A stretch of 64,000 bases of DNA from Crocodylus rhombifer (taxonomy: Eukaryota; Chordata; Crocodylia; Crocodylidae), in contig JAVSML010024332.1 in NCBI GenBank assembly GCA_038503035.1, forward strand, positions 106,637-170,636. The letters are read 5' to 3'. Shown here piece after piece: positions 35,161 through 45,989 of this stretch. Made by a program: the position numbers and the translations under genes. The notes beneath the pieces are model-generated. The model saw only the letters and a program-made list of their open reading frames with translations. It made no database searches and was not told the origin of the DNA. Numbering within the stretch: the first letter of the stretch is position 1; every line of letters starts with the position of its first letter.

Positions 35161-37085
35161 AATGATTAAGCTTAGTGAGGAAGGCATGTCGAAAGCTGAG
35201 ATAGGCCAAAAGCTAGGCCTCTTGCACCAAACAGTTAGTCAAGTTGTGAATGCAGAGGAAAAGTTCCTGAAGGAAATTAAAAGTGCTACTCCAGTGAACA
35301 CACGAATGATAAGAAAGCGAAACAGCCTTATTGCTGATATGGAGAAAGTTTTAGTCGTCTGGATAGAAGATCAAACCAGCCACAACATTCCCTTAAGCCA
35401 AAGCCTAATCCAGAGCAAGGCCCTAACTCTCTTCAATTCTATGAAGGCTGAGAGAGGTGAGGAAGCTGCAGAAGAAAAGTTTGAAGCTAGCAGAGGTTGG
35501 TTCATGAGTTTTAAGGAAAGAAGCCGTCTCCATAACATGAAAGTGCAAGGTGAAGCAGCAAGTGCTGATGTAGAAGCTGCAGCAAGTTATCCAGAAGATC
35601 TAGCTGAGATAATTGATGAAGGTGGCTACACTAAACAACAGATTTTCAATGTAGACGAAACAGCCTTATATTGGAAGAAGATGCCATCTAGGACTTTCAT
35701 AGCTAGAGAGAAGTCAATGCCTGGCTTCAAAGCTTCAAAGGACAGGCTGACTCTCTTGTTAGGGGCTAATGCAGCTGGTGACTTTAAGTTGAAGCCAATG
35801 CTCATTTACCGTTCTGAAAATCCTTGGGCCCTTAAGATTTATGCTAAATCTACTCTGCCTGTGCTCTATAAATGGAACAATAAAGCCTGGATGACAGCAC
35901 ATCTGTTTACAACATGGTTTACTGGATATTTTAAGCCCACTGTTAAGACCTACTGCTCAGAAAAAAAGATTCCTTTCAAAATATTACTGCTCATTGACAA
36001 TGCACCTGGTCACCCAAGAGCTCTGATGGAGATGTACAATGAAATTAATGTTGTTTTCATGCCTGCTAACACAACACCCATCCTGCAGCCCATGGATCAA
36101 GGAGTAATTTCGACTTTCAAGTCTTATTATTTAAGAAATACCTTTTGTAAGGCTATAGCTGCCATAGATGGTGCTTCCTCTGATGGATCTGGGCAAAGTA
36201 AATTGAAAACCTTCTGGAAAGGATTCACCATTCTAGATGCCATTAAGAACATTCGTGATTCATGGGAGGAGGTCAAAATATCAACATTAACAGGAGCTTG
36301 GAAGAAGTTGATTCCAACCCTCATGGATGACTTTGAGGGGTTCAAGACTTCAGTGGAGGAAGTAACTGCAGATGTGGTGGAAATAGCAAGAGAAATAGAA
36401 TTAGAAGTGGAGCCTGAATATGTGACTGAATTGCTGCAATCTCATGATAAAACTTTAACGGATGAGGAGTTGCTTCTCATGGATGAGCAAAGAAAGTGGT
36501 TTCTTGAGAAGGAATCTACTCCTGGTGAAGATGCTGTGAACATTGTTGAAATGACAACAAAGGATTTAGAATATTACATAAACTTAGTTGATGAAGCAGC
36601 GGCAGGGTTTGAGAGGATTGACTCCAATTTTGAAAGAAGTTCTACTGTGGGTAAAATGCTATCAAACAGCATCGCATGCTACAGAGAAATCTTTCATGAA
36701 AGGAAGAGTCAATCGATGCGGCAAACTTCATTGTTGTCTTATTTTAAGAAATTGCCACAGCCACTCCAACTTTCAGCAACCACCATCCTGATCAGTCAGC
36801 AGCATTCAACATTGAGGCAAGACCCTCCACCAGCAAAAAGAGTACGACTCGCTGAAGGCTCAGATGATGGTTAGCATTTTTTAGCAATAAAGTATTTTTA
36901 ATTAAGGTATGTACATTGTTTTTTAGACATAATGCTATTGCACACTTAATAGACTAGAGTACAGTGTAAACATAACTTTTATATGCACTGGGAAACCAAA
37001 AAATTCGTGTGACTCGCTTTATTGCGATATTCGCTTTATTGAGGTGGTCTGGAACCGAACCTGCAATATCTCTGAGGTATGCCTG
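35161..37085 (+). mobile_element. Tigger1-type DNA transposon (pogo, Tc1/mariner), 5'-truncated
   Basis: Begins directly at the ERV junction inside the transposase coding region and ends with the 12-bp terminal inverted repeat GAGGTATGCCTG at 37074-37085, followed by TA (37086-37087), the dinucleotide target of this superfamily. The 3' untranslated part carries AATAAA at 36886-36891 and the subterminal TTATTGCGATATTCGCTTTA typical of Tigger1. No 5' inverted repeat (CAGGCATACCTC) was found anywhere in the window. The 5' untranslated region and N-terminal codons have therefore been lost together with the 3' half of the ERV. Confidence 0.92.
35162..36874 (+). CDS. Tigger1-type transposase, N-terminally truncated, otherwise open
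   Basis: A 570-codon frame with no internal stop or frameshift. Residues 1-30 hold the end of a psq-type helix-turn-helix ([17 protein letters not shown]). The residues that normally precede it are lost at the ERV junction. About 60-130 is a CENP-B-type second helix-turn-helix, with [14 protein letters not shown] and [10 protein letters not shown]. About 150-330 is the DDE_1 catalytic core, with Asp165 in NVDETALYW, Asp279 in [10 protein letters not shown] and Asp312 in [11 protein letters not shown], a DDD triad with 32 residues between the last two. The tail is acidic and ends near [16 protein letters not shown]. Closest known relative is mammalian Tigger1, judged from memory of the family. 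The real product would need an upstream start. The ATG at 35162 lies eight bases inside the pol frame, in a different frame, so there is no fusion. Confidence 0.9.
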   Translation: MIKLSEEGMSKAEIGQKLGLLHQTVSQVVNAEEKFLKEIKSATPVNTRMIRKRNSLIADMEKVLVVWIEDQTSHNIPLSQSLIQSKALTLFNSMKAERGEEAAEEKFEASRGWFMSFKERSRLHNMKVQGEAASADVEAAASYPEDLAEIIDEGGYTKQQIFNVDETALYWKKMPSRTFIAREKSMPGFKASKDRLTLLLGANAAGDFKLKPMLIYRSENPWALKIYAKSTLPVLYKWNNKAWMTAHLFTTWFTGYFKPTVKTYCSEKKIPFKILLLIDNAPGHPRALMEMYNEINVVFMPANTTPILQPMDQGVISTFKSYYLRNTFCKAIAAIDGASSDGSGQSKLKTFWKGFTILDAIKNIRDSWEEVKISTLTGAWKKLIPTLMDDFEGFKTSVEEVTADVVEIAREIELEVEPEYVTELLQSHDKTLTDEELLLMDEQRKWFLEKESTPGEDAVNIVEMTTKDLEYYINLVDEAAAGFERIDSNFERSSTVGKMLSNSIACYREIFHERKSQSMRQTSLLSYFKKLPQPLQLSATTILISQQHSTLRQDPPPAKRVRLAEGSDDG

Positions 37086-37087
37086 TA
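37074..37087 (+). repeat. Tigger 3' terminal inverted repeat plus TA
   Basis: GAGGTATGCCTG followed by TA is the canonical outer end recognised by the transposase. It is intact. Confidence 0.9.
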
Positions 37088-38519
37088 TAATAGAAAAATG
37101 AAACTAATTTTCAACAACTTTTTTTCTTTTGATTGCTGGCTTAATTCAGATGCCCTTATTTTAAAGGGCAGTTAAAGTTCAGTGTCCACATTATGGCACT
37201 ACTCCTTTTGGGAAGTGATATTGAGAGTGTTCATTAAAGGAAGAGTTTGGCTTTAGAATGGTGGGTGCTTAAACACTGAATATGTCAAATGGATAGAAAT
37301 ATGCACAAACATCCTGTTGTTACAGTAATCAAGAAGCTCAAGGGGGGTGCACGGGGGTTGCCGAACTAGAGTTACACCCTTTGTGCTGGAAATTCTGACT
37401 CTAGCCTGGACAGAAATCTGGGAATACTTTGTAATCATGTTGCTACTGTCTGTCTTTGTCAAGGTTTATACCTCTGGAAAATGTGGCTTGCTAATGTTTT
37501 AAGCTGGCTGCATGTGGCTCTAACTATTTAATGGAAAGCATTAAAAGCTCTACTCAATGCAGATATATGAAAGTGATTGCAGAACTTGTTGCTATTTTCC
37601 CACCCTGGGGATTATTATAGAAGAATGTCAGTGTTACTTAGCAGTCATTTAGTCTGAATTAACTAGAAGGAAGCTGAAAGACAGGGCAATATAATTGTGA
37701 TTCGTGAAAAGTGGACCTGAGTATGAACATGACTGGGCTTTGGATTTGCAGCCCTCTAGTGTGGTGCAAACTTATAGATTTTTTTTTTTTAAATTTCAGG
37801 GGAGGATGGAAAATGAGAAGGAATGGTGGAGATGACAGGATAAGCTCCAAATTTCTCCCTTTGTTGTGTGTACCAAGATTTGGGGTTTTCTATCAGTATA
37901 AGGAGGTATTTGCTTCTCTCCCTGCCTTCCAGATGGGAGCCAGGAAGAGTGTGAAAGCCTCTTCCTTACCCCAGTATCTGTGCTGGGATTTGGGATATGA
38001 GCTCTGCTTCCCTGCTGTGAGATCTGTGCAAGTTATGCCCTTTTGTTGGGGCAGAACAGGCATACTTAGAATATGAACTGAACCGACAGTGAGCAGACTA
38101 GGGTAGGGGTTGAAAATGGGCATGCTTTGTGCATATCAGGTTCTGGAGCTTGGCAGTACTGAGAGGCTTCTAAATGAGATGAATGGGACCATCTTGCGGT
38201 TTTCTGAGCCTCTTCAGCTGCAAATGGTGCTTAGAGATTATTCTTAGACCTAAGAAATGGGTCCTCTCCCTTCCTGCCTGCAGCTGGAGCTTGGCAGTAC
38301 TGCAAGTATGTAGGTTACAGGTAAGTCGTGGTATAACTGAAGGAATTAATTTGGCATTAATGGCTGCTTGTAGACATTAAGAAAAAACCCCCAAACCCCA
38401 TGCTTTACTGGAAGAAGCAGAATGTTACTTTGACCTGGCTCTTCAGTGTCTGTCTAGATCGTGTTGCCCTGTGGGGTCAGGCCAACTCTCAGGATCTCAA
38501 TATTGTGCTGTCAGATAGG
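37088..38519. other. Unique sequence, no gene seen
   Basis: AT-rich to balanced sequence with no recognisable exon, RNA gene or repeat end. There is a T-run near 37782. Confidence 0.5.
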
Positions 38520-38715
38520 AGGGTGCAACACAATTGCACATATACAAACACACAAATCAATCAGGTGCATACACACGCACACTACCAACTCAGGCACATA
38601 CACATCCAAACTGGCCTAGCTAGGCACATGCATACCTATTACCAATTCAAGCACATACACTATACACCTCAGAAGTTAGACACAGATCACTAATTCATAT
38701 ATCATGCACACAGTG

Positions 38716-38761
<46 letters not shown>

Positions 38762-39055
38762 GCAACTCAGATACACGCACGTTCAAAATAACTAGTTTAG
38801 GTTCATGCACACCTATCACCAGTTTAAGCCCATACATGCCACACACACCAAATTTAGACCCAATCAGTTACCAGTTACCAGCACGTGCACATCCAGTACA
38901 CATATGTGGATTACTAATTCATATGCCACACACACACAATGATATCTATATATGTATATATATGTGTATTCACTAATTTACACACATACCACCCACCTAT
39001 ACATACACACACAAGTGAGTTCCTAAATTGGGTATTGTGATATGTATGTATGTAT
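38520..39055. repeat. CA-rich degenerate satellite array
   Basis: Repeated imperfect units combine CACATACACAY with ATTACCAATTCA or CACTAATTCATAT. They occur at roughly 40-60-bp spacing on both sides of a pure (CA)n core. TGTATGTATGTATG and TATATATGTATATATATG end the array. The unit is probably an old dinucleotide array that expanded and decayed. Confidence 0.75.
38717..38760. repeat. (CA)22 microsatellite
   Basis: Forty-four uninterrupted bases of alternating CA. Likely length-polymorphic. Confidence 0.97.
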
Positions 39056-39259
39056 GTGCTTGGTGTATTTGGGATACCTAGGGAAAGGTTAAGGTAAGAA
39101 AGTAGAAGTGTAGGGAGAAAAGTTGCTGGAAATGAAAGTCACTGGGACCAGGATTAGAACTGGTAGACTAGAGGGGCCTGGGCTGAAGAACTGAGGCTTA
39201 GGAGTAACTTTAGGTTAACTGATTAAAAGACAATGCCTAAAGCCTGCAGAACAGGGAAG

Positions 39260-39745
39260 CAATGCTAGACTGGAGCCAGAGCTATGGGGGAGCTGAAAAG
39301 GTAGATGGGGAGAGGGAAAAATGGGACCAAGGGGAAGTGTGGGTGTTAAAGAGGGGCTTTGGATGTGGGGAGCCAGAGGATGGCTCCGGGGCAGCTAGAG
39401 AAGTTGCAGGGAGCAGCAGGAGGTGCTGGACACTGGAGAAAACTGCAGGACAGCTAAGAGGAGTTGGGAAGCTGTGGTGGGGGGGGAGAATTACAGAAGG
39501 TGCAGTGGTAGCCTGAAAACAGAGAGAGGGCAGCAGAAAATCACAAGAAAAGCAGCAGGTAGCAGGAAAGCAGGGAAAGACAGCAGAAAGTCACAGGGGA
39601 AAAAGCAGTAGGAGCAGGGGAGACTGAGAGGTGGCAGAAAAGGGGAGATGGAATTGGGAGGAGACTGGGAAACTAGCAGAGAGGGTGGGGACTGGGGCTG
39701 AGAGAGAGAATGAGGCTGGAATTTAAGATAGGGAAGGGACTGGGA
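39260..39745. repeat. Purine-rich strand-asymmetric tract
   Basis: About 480 bp in which the plus strand is strongly biased to A and G. It contains repeated modules such as GGCAGCAGAAAATCACA, AGACAGCAGAAAGTCACA and AAGCAGCAGGTAGCAGGAAAGCAGGG. On the minus strand it lies immediately downstream of the candidate LTR at 39757-40489, so it may be the leader of that element. Confidence 0.55.
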
Positions 39746-39756
39746 TTCAGTAAAAC

Positions 39757-40489
39757 ATGACCCAGCTTGGGGTTGCAAATGACAGTGGTTTTATTAAACA
39801 GGGGAGATGGTGACACAAGGTCAAATTGGTTCCCTTGTACCTGCACATGCATGCACACACAATGGCAGCAGGGATTAAAGAGGCTTGGTGCAGGGGCTGA
39901 AGTCCACTGAAGTACAGGAGGAGAGAGAGACAGAGAGAGTCTAAATTGTAGAAGGAGGTGTGCACGTAATATTACCTATCCCAGGCTGGAAGTTGATCCT
40001 CGATGGCCAGTTGGGGGCTCCTTCAGCTTGGTGTTATCCAGAGGGGGTTGCCAGCAGGGCCTCTGGGGTGGATAGGTGACATGAAGCTGGTCTGGTCCGG
40101 ATGGAAATGGCGTTCCTACTGGGTCTGTCTTCACTGCCCCTCTTTATAGGGGCAGACTGTGTGTGACCCTAGTGATAGGAGGCATGCCCAGGCAAGGGTC
40201 AGCCCCTGATGTACTGAGCATGTGTGCTCCATGCAGAGAAGTGCAGTTTCGGGTGTCTGTAATGGGGAGAGTTGCCAGTTCTCCAGGGTCTTTTGTCTTT
40301 TAAATGTTGGGTTCTTGTCTCTGTTCCTGGGTGAGGTCCATGGTTCCTGGATGAATCAAAGTGAGGTGATGGCTTAGTTGTTACAGGTCATTCAGTAGAG
40401 GCCTGCTGCCATTGTATTTCAGTCATTCCCAATCACTCTCATTCATCCGGGAACCAATTTATATGGGAGGGATACATACAGTCGTGACA
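39757..40489 (-). mobile_element. Candidate LTR, minus strand
   Basis: Plus-strand ends are TGACCCAGCTTGG and CAGTCGTGACA, giving TG/CA termini. On the minus strand a TATA-like CCCTATAAAGAGG (about 40138-40150) precedes a polyadenylation signal in GTTTAATAAAACCACTG (about 39785-39801) by about 350 bp. That fits U3-R-U5 order. I found no matching target duplication (right flank CACGG), so the call is tentative. It could also be a decayed promoter and 3' end of a transcript. Confidence 0.4.
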
Positions 40490-41837
40490 CACGGGATGCC
40501 CAGGGAGAGGACACAAGATGGAGACTTGACATATAAAATGGAAACTTGATATGACTTTGGTTCACTTACAAGCACAGGCCTAACCTATACAATATCCATA
40601 TGAAACAATAAAAATCAATACAAAAATAATAATAATACAATATACAACAGTAAAAATTAATACAAACCTAATATAATAATAATACAATATAAAACAGTGG
40701 ATATCCAAAAACTTGCTACCAAAATAAAAATGTTTAAAGCTTATCCTAAGTTTGAGCTCACTTATACTTATCTATAGGGAATAGAGAAGGAGAGAAGAAG
40801 TCAGAAATAGTTGGGGAAGGGGAGGGAATGCATTTTAAAATAAATTTAAAAAAAAAGGAAAAACTGAGAGTTTTGCTACAATTGGACGTTTCAGTAGGGC
40901 TTTTTGGCACGTTTATCTAGTAGTGATTCAAATGGCTATTAGATAAAAGTACCACAAAAGCCCCGCTAAAGTGCGTGATCTATACAGACATTGGACAAGC
41001 CAGGTCCAACTAATTTGCTGCCTCTTCTGGGCATATGTGGGGCTTGGCTTGAGAATGTGCCAAATTTGAAGTAAAGCACCATTTTCTTTTCTTTTTCTTT
41101 TCTTTTTTTTGTAAACGTCTGCAGGCAGCCAATGTGTTCCTTGGCTTTTGGATTTACTCCAGTGGACTATCTTCTGAACATATTGAAGGGGTAAACCTAA
41201 CCAAGCATAATGATACTCAGACTCTGTCAAATATATTTCATACAATTTTACCTGGAAAAAATAATCAGATATGGGAAAAATGTAGGACAAAATAGAAAAT
41301 GAAGAATACAAGAAATAATGGTTCATTAATCACAGGGGAGCTAAGGACTGAGCTTTCCAGATGGGCCCTCTAGTGGGTATGACTACACAAATAATTTATG
41401 TATTTATTCATTTTATTTATTCATTCAATTTATAGGCTGCCCTAAAGGTGGCTTATAGTACAAGACAAAAATCATAGAAACAGAATAAATTATTAAAGAA
41501 GCTACAACAACAAAACCTCACCCCATCCCCAAAACGCAAAAGCAATCTATCCCGCACCACCCTCTCTATTTCCCCCTCCCTTGGAACTTGCCGATGAGGG
41601 GGCTCCTCAACCCAACCTTACTTCTCAACCCATATTCACTTACTCTATAAAAGGAAAGAATCTAAAACATTTCCTCCCCACCCCAGCTTGCATATTTTTC
41701 ACCATCCCTACCCACTTTGACTCCTCTGCTTCACATGGAGAAGAGTGCCTATCCCTTCAGAGTCCCTTCAGGGCCTGCCTTTCTTCTCCAGTGCAGGGGA
41801 AGGAAGGCAGGCTACCCTCCAATCCACTCATAGGGTA
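40490..41837. other. AT-rich sequence with small AT tandem repeat
   Basis: ATAATAATACAATATACAACAGTA and a close copy recur at about 40625-40700. A short repeat-like stretch CATTTTATTTATTCATTC with AGGCTGCCCTAAAGG lies near 41410-41450 and resembles the head or tail of a retroposon. No gene seen. Confidence 0.45.
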
Positions 41838-42089
41838 CATCCAGGCATGTGTGGTTTGTGGTGCCACATACCTCTGGCAGGGTCAAAATTTGCTACCAGG
41901 ATTTCCCAGTAGCAAAAAAAAAAACCCAATTAAAAAAACAAACAAACAAAAAAGCAGCATGCAGTTGGACAAACGGGGACTGGGGAGCAGACAGTTCAGG
42001 GCAGGAGCCTCACTGGGAAGCCCTCATGCTGAGACACATTGTGCTGCAGCCAGCTTCTTATGGATGAAAGTGTGGCTGTGTTCAGCTGA

Positions 42090-42165
42090 GCAGGGGTGTG
42101 CACTTGCAGTGGCACAAATAGCAGCACAAATTTGTGCCTCTACTTTATGCCACAGCTCCTGGCTG
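42090..42165. repeat. Palindromic miniature repeat, copy 1
   Basis: Begins GCAGGGGTGTGCACTTGCAG and pivots around CACAAATTTGTG. The second half is roughly the reverse complement of the first. It is related to the better-preserved copy at 43170-43251. Confidence 0.6.
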
Positions 42166-42249
42166 GGCTCCATTTGCTATGGAGGTGGGGGAGGGGTGGG
42201 GACTCTAGCTGGTGCACAGTGTCTCAGTGCAGGGCTAGCATCCTCCATG

Positions 42250-42725
42250 AAGCTGTGTCCACCAGCATCAAAGCCTTCCTCTTGAGAAATCAACTCTGAT
42301 GGACAGGCCACTGTATCCAGATGTCTGAGAACTGCTTCCCTCACCAGATTCTCTTTTCCCAGCTCTCCACTGGCCAACGCTCAAAGGGCGGCCAAAGGAA
42401 GTGGTACAAAGGCATACTCAAGGTTGCCTTCAAGCATGCAGGCATCAACACCAGAGTCTGGGAGAAGCAAGCTGCTGACTGTTCAGTGTGGTGCCACCTG
42501 GTCCACCAAGATGTGCACTACTTTGAGGCCCAACAACTCGATACTGAGGTGGAACGCAACAGCAGAGGAAGGAAAAGGAGACCAACCCAGGGCTGCGAAT
42601 CCCACTCTCCCATGCAACAACATGCCCCATTGCCAAAGAAGTGAGTATCCAGAATTGGGCTCCTCAGTCACCTGAGGACCCATCAAGCCTGACGAGCATC
42701 ATCCTCGACTCTGAGGGACTTCCCA
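42250..42725 (+). pseudogene. LINE ORF C-terminal fragment, RTE-like, with zinc-finger tail
   Basis: The plus-strand frame carries the end of a LINE polyprotein: LRNQL, stop, WTGHCIQMSENCFPHQILF, then GQRSKGGQRKWYKGILKVAF and a Trp/His-rich stretch. After a stop at 42642-42644 the same frame continues VSRIGLLSHLRTHQA, which matches the second half of a C2H2-type finger seen at the end of these proteins. The stop appears where a Cys is usually found. The motif order RWxGHVxRM then GGQxKRYKD then SRIGLxSHxRTH is familiar from RTE-like and related endonuclease-RT proteins of many animals. The exact clade is uncertain. It is clearly not CR1. Confidence 0.7.
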
Positions 42726-43169
42726 TGATGCAGGGCTAGCTGGCAGGCTGCCTCCATGCTGAGATACCCTATGCCCTAGCCAGATAGGGAGTGGTATGTA
42801 GAGATAGAGCCCCTGTGCTGGGGCACATGGAGGCAGGGGACCACCAGCCAGTGCCTGCTCCCCTGTCTTGAGATACACTGCACCCCAACCAGCTATGGAG
42901 CAGCTGGCTGGGGTGCAGTGGGCCTCAGTGTGGGGCTCTGCTGTGCATGGAGATAGGGGATTCTGGGCTGCCTGCTCCCTTGTCTTCACATGCTGCTCCC
43001 TGGCTGGCTGGAGCACAGGGTGCATCAGCATGGGGGCTGTCTGCCAGCTAGTCCTGCACTGAGGTACCCTGTGCTCCAGCCAGTCCCTCCTCTCCCACCC
43101 TCCTCACAGCACATGGAGCCTGGCCAGGATCCAGGAGGAGCTGACTGCAGCCTGCAACAAAGGGCACAT

Positions 43170-43251
43170 GCAGGGGCGTGTGCTACAGCACAAAGTAGCA
43201 GAACAAATTTGTGTCATTACTATTTGTGCCAGTGGAAGCACATGCCCCTGC
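43170..43251. repeat. Palindromic miniature repeat, copy 2
   Basis: 82 bp. GCAGGGGCGTGTGCT at the left faces AGCACATGCCCCTGC at the right, and the centre is ACAAATTTGTGT. It would fold into one long hairpin with small mismatches. Confidence 0.75.
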
Positions 43252-43265
43252 ATGCCTGGATGCAG

Positions 43266-44525
43266 CTATACTGTCCTTCATCCTTAGGAAGCACATTATT
43301 CAAAGTTTAAACAGCAGCAAGATATACAATAACTTCTGCATCTCCATCACTGTCCTTGCTGAAGAGCAATGATAAAGGGCACCCTTGAGTGTCACCCTTA
43401 ATTGTGCTGGCCCCTTCTAAAAGGCCCCAGGCTGGCTGGACCCAAATGCCTCTGGAAGGGGACAAATTCTTTAACCTATTTTCTGTAGTCTCAGTTTGCA
43501 GACTTGACATTTACAATATAAATAAATTATAATAACTAAAAAGATGATGTCACTTAGTTTGAAAATAAATTTGGGTCTAAAATGAAAGGTCTCTATCTAA
43601 AGAGGGTCCGGTCAAAACAAGACTATAATACCAAAAGTTTCAAAAAAAGCCTGAAGTTAGGCTTCAAAACACATATTTAGCTGCCTGATTTTTGAAAGTT
43701 CTGAATACTAAATAGTGTCAACTGGAATTGATGGGAGAGGGTACTCAATGCTTAAAATCAGGCAAGTGCATAATTATGGATTAAATAGTTTAAATCAGGT
43801 GGGTTCCTTTTTGAAGAATCTCAATCTATATCTACTTTCCTTGCTACTTGTTAGAAAAATATTCAGAATTTGAAGCTACTCTGATTTTAGAAATAGGAGA
43901 TGGAAGATAATGTGTATATCTTTATTATATTAAAATAACAGAACATCCAGTCATAACTACCGTATTGTACAGTATATAATGGGATTAAAATAGGCATACT
44001 ATAAATAAACCACTTGTGTATTACAGTACTATTTTTTGTAGCATCACTCGTTTTCTATATCTTCTTAAGGTCATTTGGATACATGTGTGGTATGGGCTCT
44101 GTGCTTTGTTTAATTACAGGGTTCATAACAAAGCCAACCCAATTTAGAAACATTTGACCTTTTATCTTTTTTAAGCAGATGGCCCCATACTGAATGTAAT
44201 TAACCAGTCACTATAGTTTAAAATGGAACATTCCCTGATGTTACAGTTTGACCCATAATGCTTGACTGAATAAATAGAAAGACACAGTTTGCTTCAGAAC
44301 AATTTTTTCCTAACATTAGTCCTGTATTCTGTTACTGGAGTTCTGACTGAAAAAAGCTACTGTTTTATCTCATTCAATTAGGAGTGAAGTTTGATATTGG
44401 ATAGGTGACACATTTAGTCAAGTGAAGTATGCTGTTGCTACACATGCTTCTATATTTTATAAAGTTAGGGCTATTCTCTCACATATCAGATTTGCCTAGT
44501 CAAGTTTTTTCCTATAGCTGTAGAT
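43266..44525. other. AT-rich unique sequence
   Basis: No gene or repeat end recognised. Confidence 0.5.
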
Positions 44526-45452
44526 CAGGGCTGTCCAACTGGTGGTTCAAGGGTTAAATTATAGCCTCTGGGCTCTCACCTGGCTGCTTCTCCCCCACTG
44601 CTTTGGCAAGAGTAGCAGTTGGAGATTCCAGGCTCCCCTCTCAATATATCTGCTCTTGAAAACTGTATTGCATTAATTGCTAGCCCATCTGTTCTGCCAA
44701 CAATGCCAACTTTGACAAGCCATTCTCCTCATGCTCCTAAATTGTTTCTATGTTTTCCGCCATTCATGCTAGATTAGGGATGTCAAACACATGGCCCGTG
44801 GGCCAGATCTAGCCTGTGGAGCCCTATATTATGGCCCCTGGTTCTCCCCCATTGACCCAGCTGCTAAGATGGCTGGCTCATGCTGTGTGGTGCACTGGCT
44901 GGGGCTGGGTCCCAGGCTGCGCCACACACGGTGCTCACTGGGGCTGGGTTCTGGGCTGCCCTGCCCATGGTGATTGCTTGAGTGGCATTCTGGACCAGCC
45001 CATGTGGGTGGCACATGCTCTAGATCAGGCAAGTGGATGGGGGTCCTGTGGGCCTGACGTGGCCTGTAGAACAACTCCATGCTACCATCTGATACATGGG
45101 GCCAGATGAGTTTGACACTTGGATAGACTGTTGGTCTGACCCAGTATGGCACTTCTTATGCCCTCCACATACTCATTTTATAGGCCTCTACTCTCTCCTC
45201 TTTGAACCCTTCCATAAGATTCACGTCTGCTCTGATGCCCATAACACCATAAATGCAACTATCTTATGCTTGTTTAAGTAGTAAAATACTTCTGATTGAA
45301 TTGGAAACCATCAAATTGTTTGTGCAGCTAGTCTCTGTGAAGGTTTTAATTTTCTACTATTTGACTCCTCTTAATTTTTTTCAATGGTTTGTGATGCTTT
45401 ATATCCCTTTAAGAAGTGAACATTGTTTGCCTGTATAGTTGGACAGCACCTT
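44526..45452. mobile_element. hAT-like non-autonomous element, outer
   Basis: The left end CAGGGCTGTCCAACT (44526-44540) faces AGTTGGACAGCACCTT (45437-45452), giving an inverted end GCTGTCCAACT. CAGGG is a usual hAT start. An 8-bp duplication was not found. A second inverted-repeat element is nested at 44776-45122. Confidence 0.45.
44776..45122. mobile_element. hAT-like miniature element, nested
   Basis: AGGGATGTCAAACACATGGCCC at the left faces GGGCCAGATGAGTTTGACAC at the right, imperfect inverted repeats of about 20 bp. The interior is GC-rich low-complexity sequence. Directly after it, GTTGGTCTGACCCAGTATGG resembles a short retroposon tail. Confidence 0.65.
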
Positions 45453-45989
45453 TTCAATAAGTCTCAATCTTTAAGTCTTTGAGTGGGTAACACAGTAAAA
45501 ATGCTGGAAAAAGAAACATGGAAAGAAAACTTTGGTTATGTAGTCTCAAGAGAATGATTGTTAAACTGAATACACACTTCTGCATTACTTCATACTGAGG
45601 GTGTGATTCATCCATTTGTTCTCTGTTGGTCCTTTTCTATTGACCTAGCTTGGCCACTGTGCATTCATGAGCCACAAATCATATCCCCGTGGTGAATCAC
45701 TATCAAGAAGTGGTTTTGGAATGAGTCATACTTAACCATAGAATGCAAAAGGTTTAGACTATGTAAATTGCACACTTGAACCATATTATACACAGGGCTA
45801 TATAAATTGTTCTGTTTAACCAAATTATACTTAGAAATCCATGACTGGCACCCAGAAAAATAAAAATAAATGGTGCTGTTTATAAAAGTAACAGCAGCTG
45901 CTAATTCCAGCTGTTGATTATTCTCTCTCCTCTTTCTCCATTTCCCTAGCCACTCTCCTGGAATGGGTCTAGCTTGGGGATAGCCATAC
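45453..45989. other. Unique sequence
   Basis: No recognisable feature. Confidence 0.5.

Larger units (their letters stand above)
41838..43265. repeat. GC-rich repeat block with palindromic modules and terminal CATCCAGGCATG
   Basis: CATCCAGGCATG near 41838-41851 faces its inverted form CATGCCTGGATG at 43251-43262. In between are two related palindromic modules (42090-42165 and 43170-43251), low-complexity GC-rich DNA and a LINE fragment (42250-42725). It looks like a non-autonomous inverted-repeat element that later received other insertions. Confidence 0.45.

Noticed and set aside
35140..35200. pol-transposase fusion gene
   Set aside because: The two frames overlap by eight bases in different phases and pol ends at TAA 35167-35169, so no fusion protein is encoded.
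38400..38976. Frames of 90-97 codons in the CA-rich region
   Set aside because: They encode only Thr/His repeats from the dinucleotide array.
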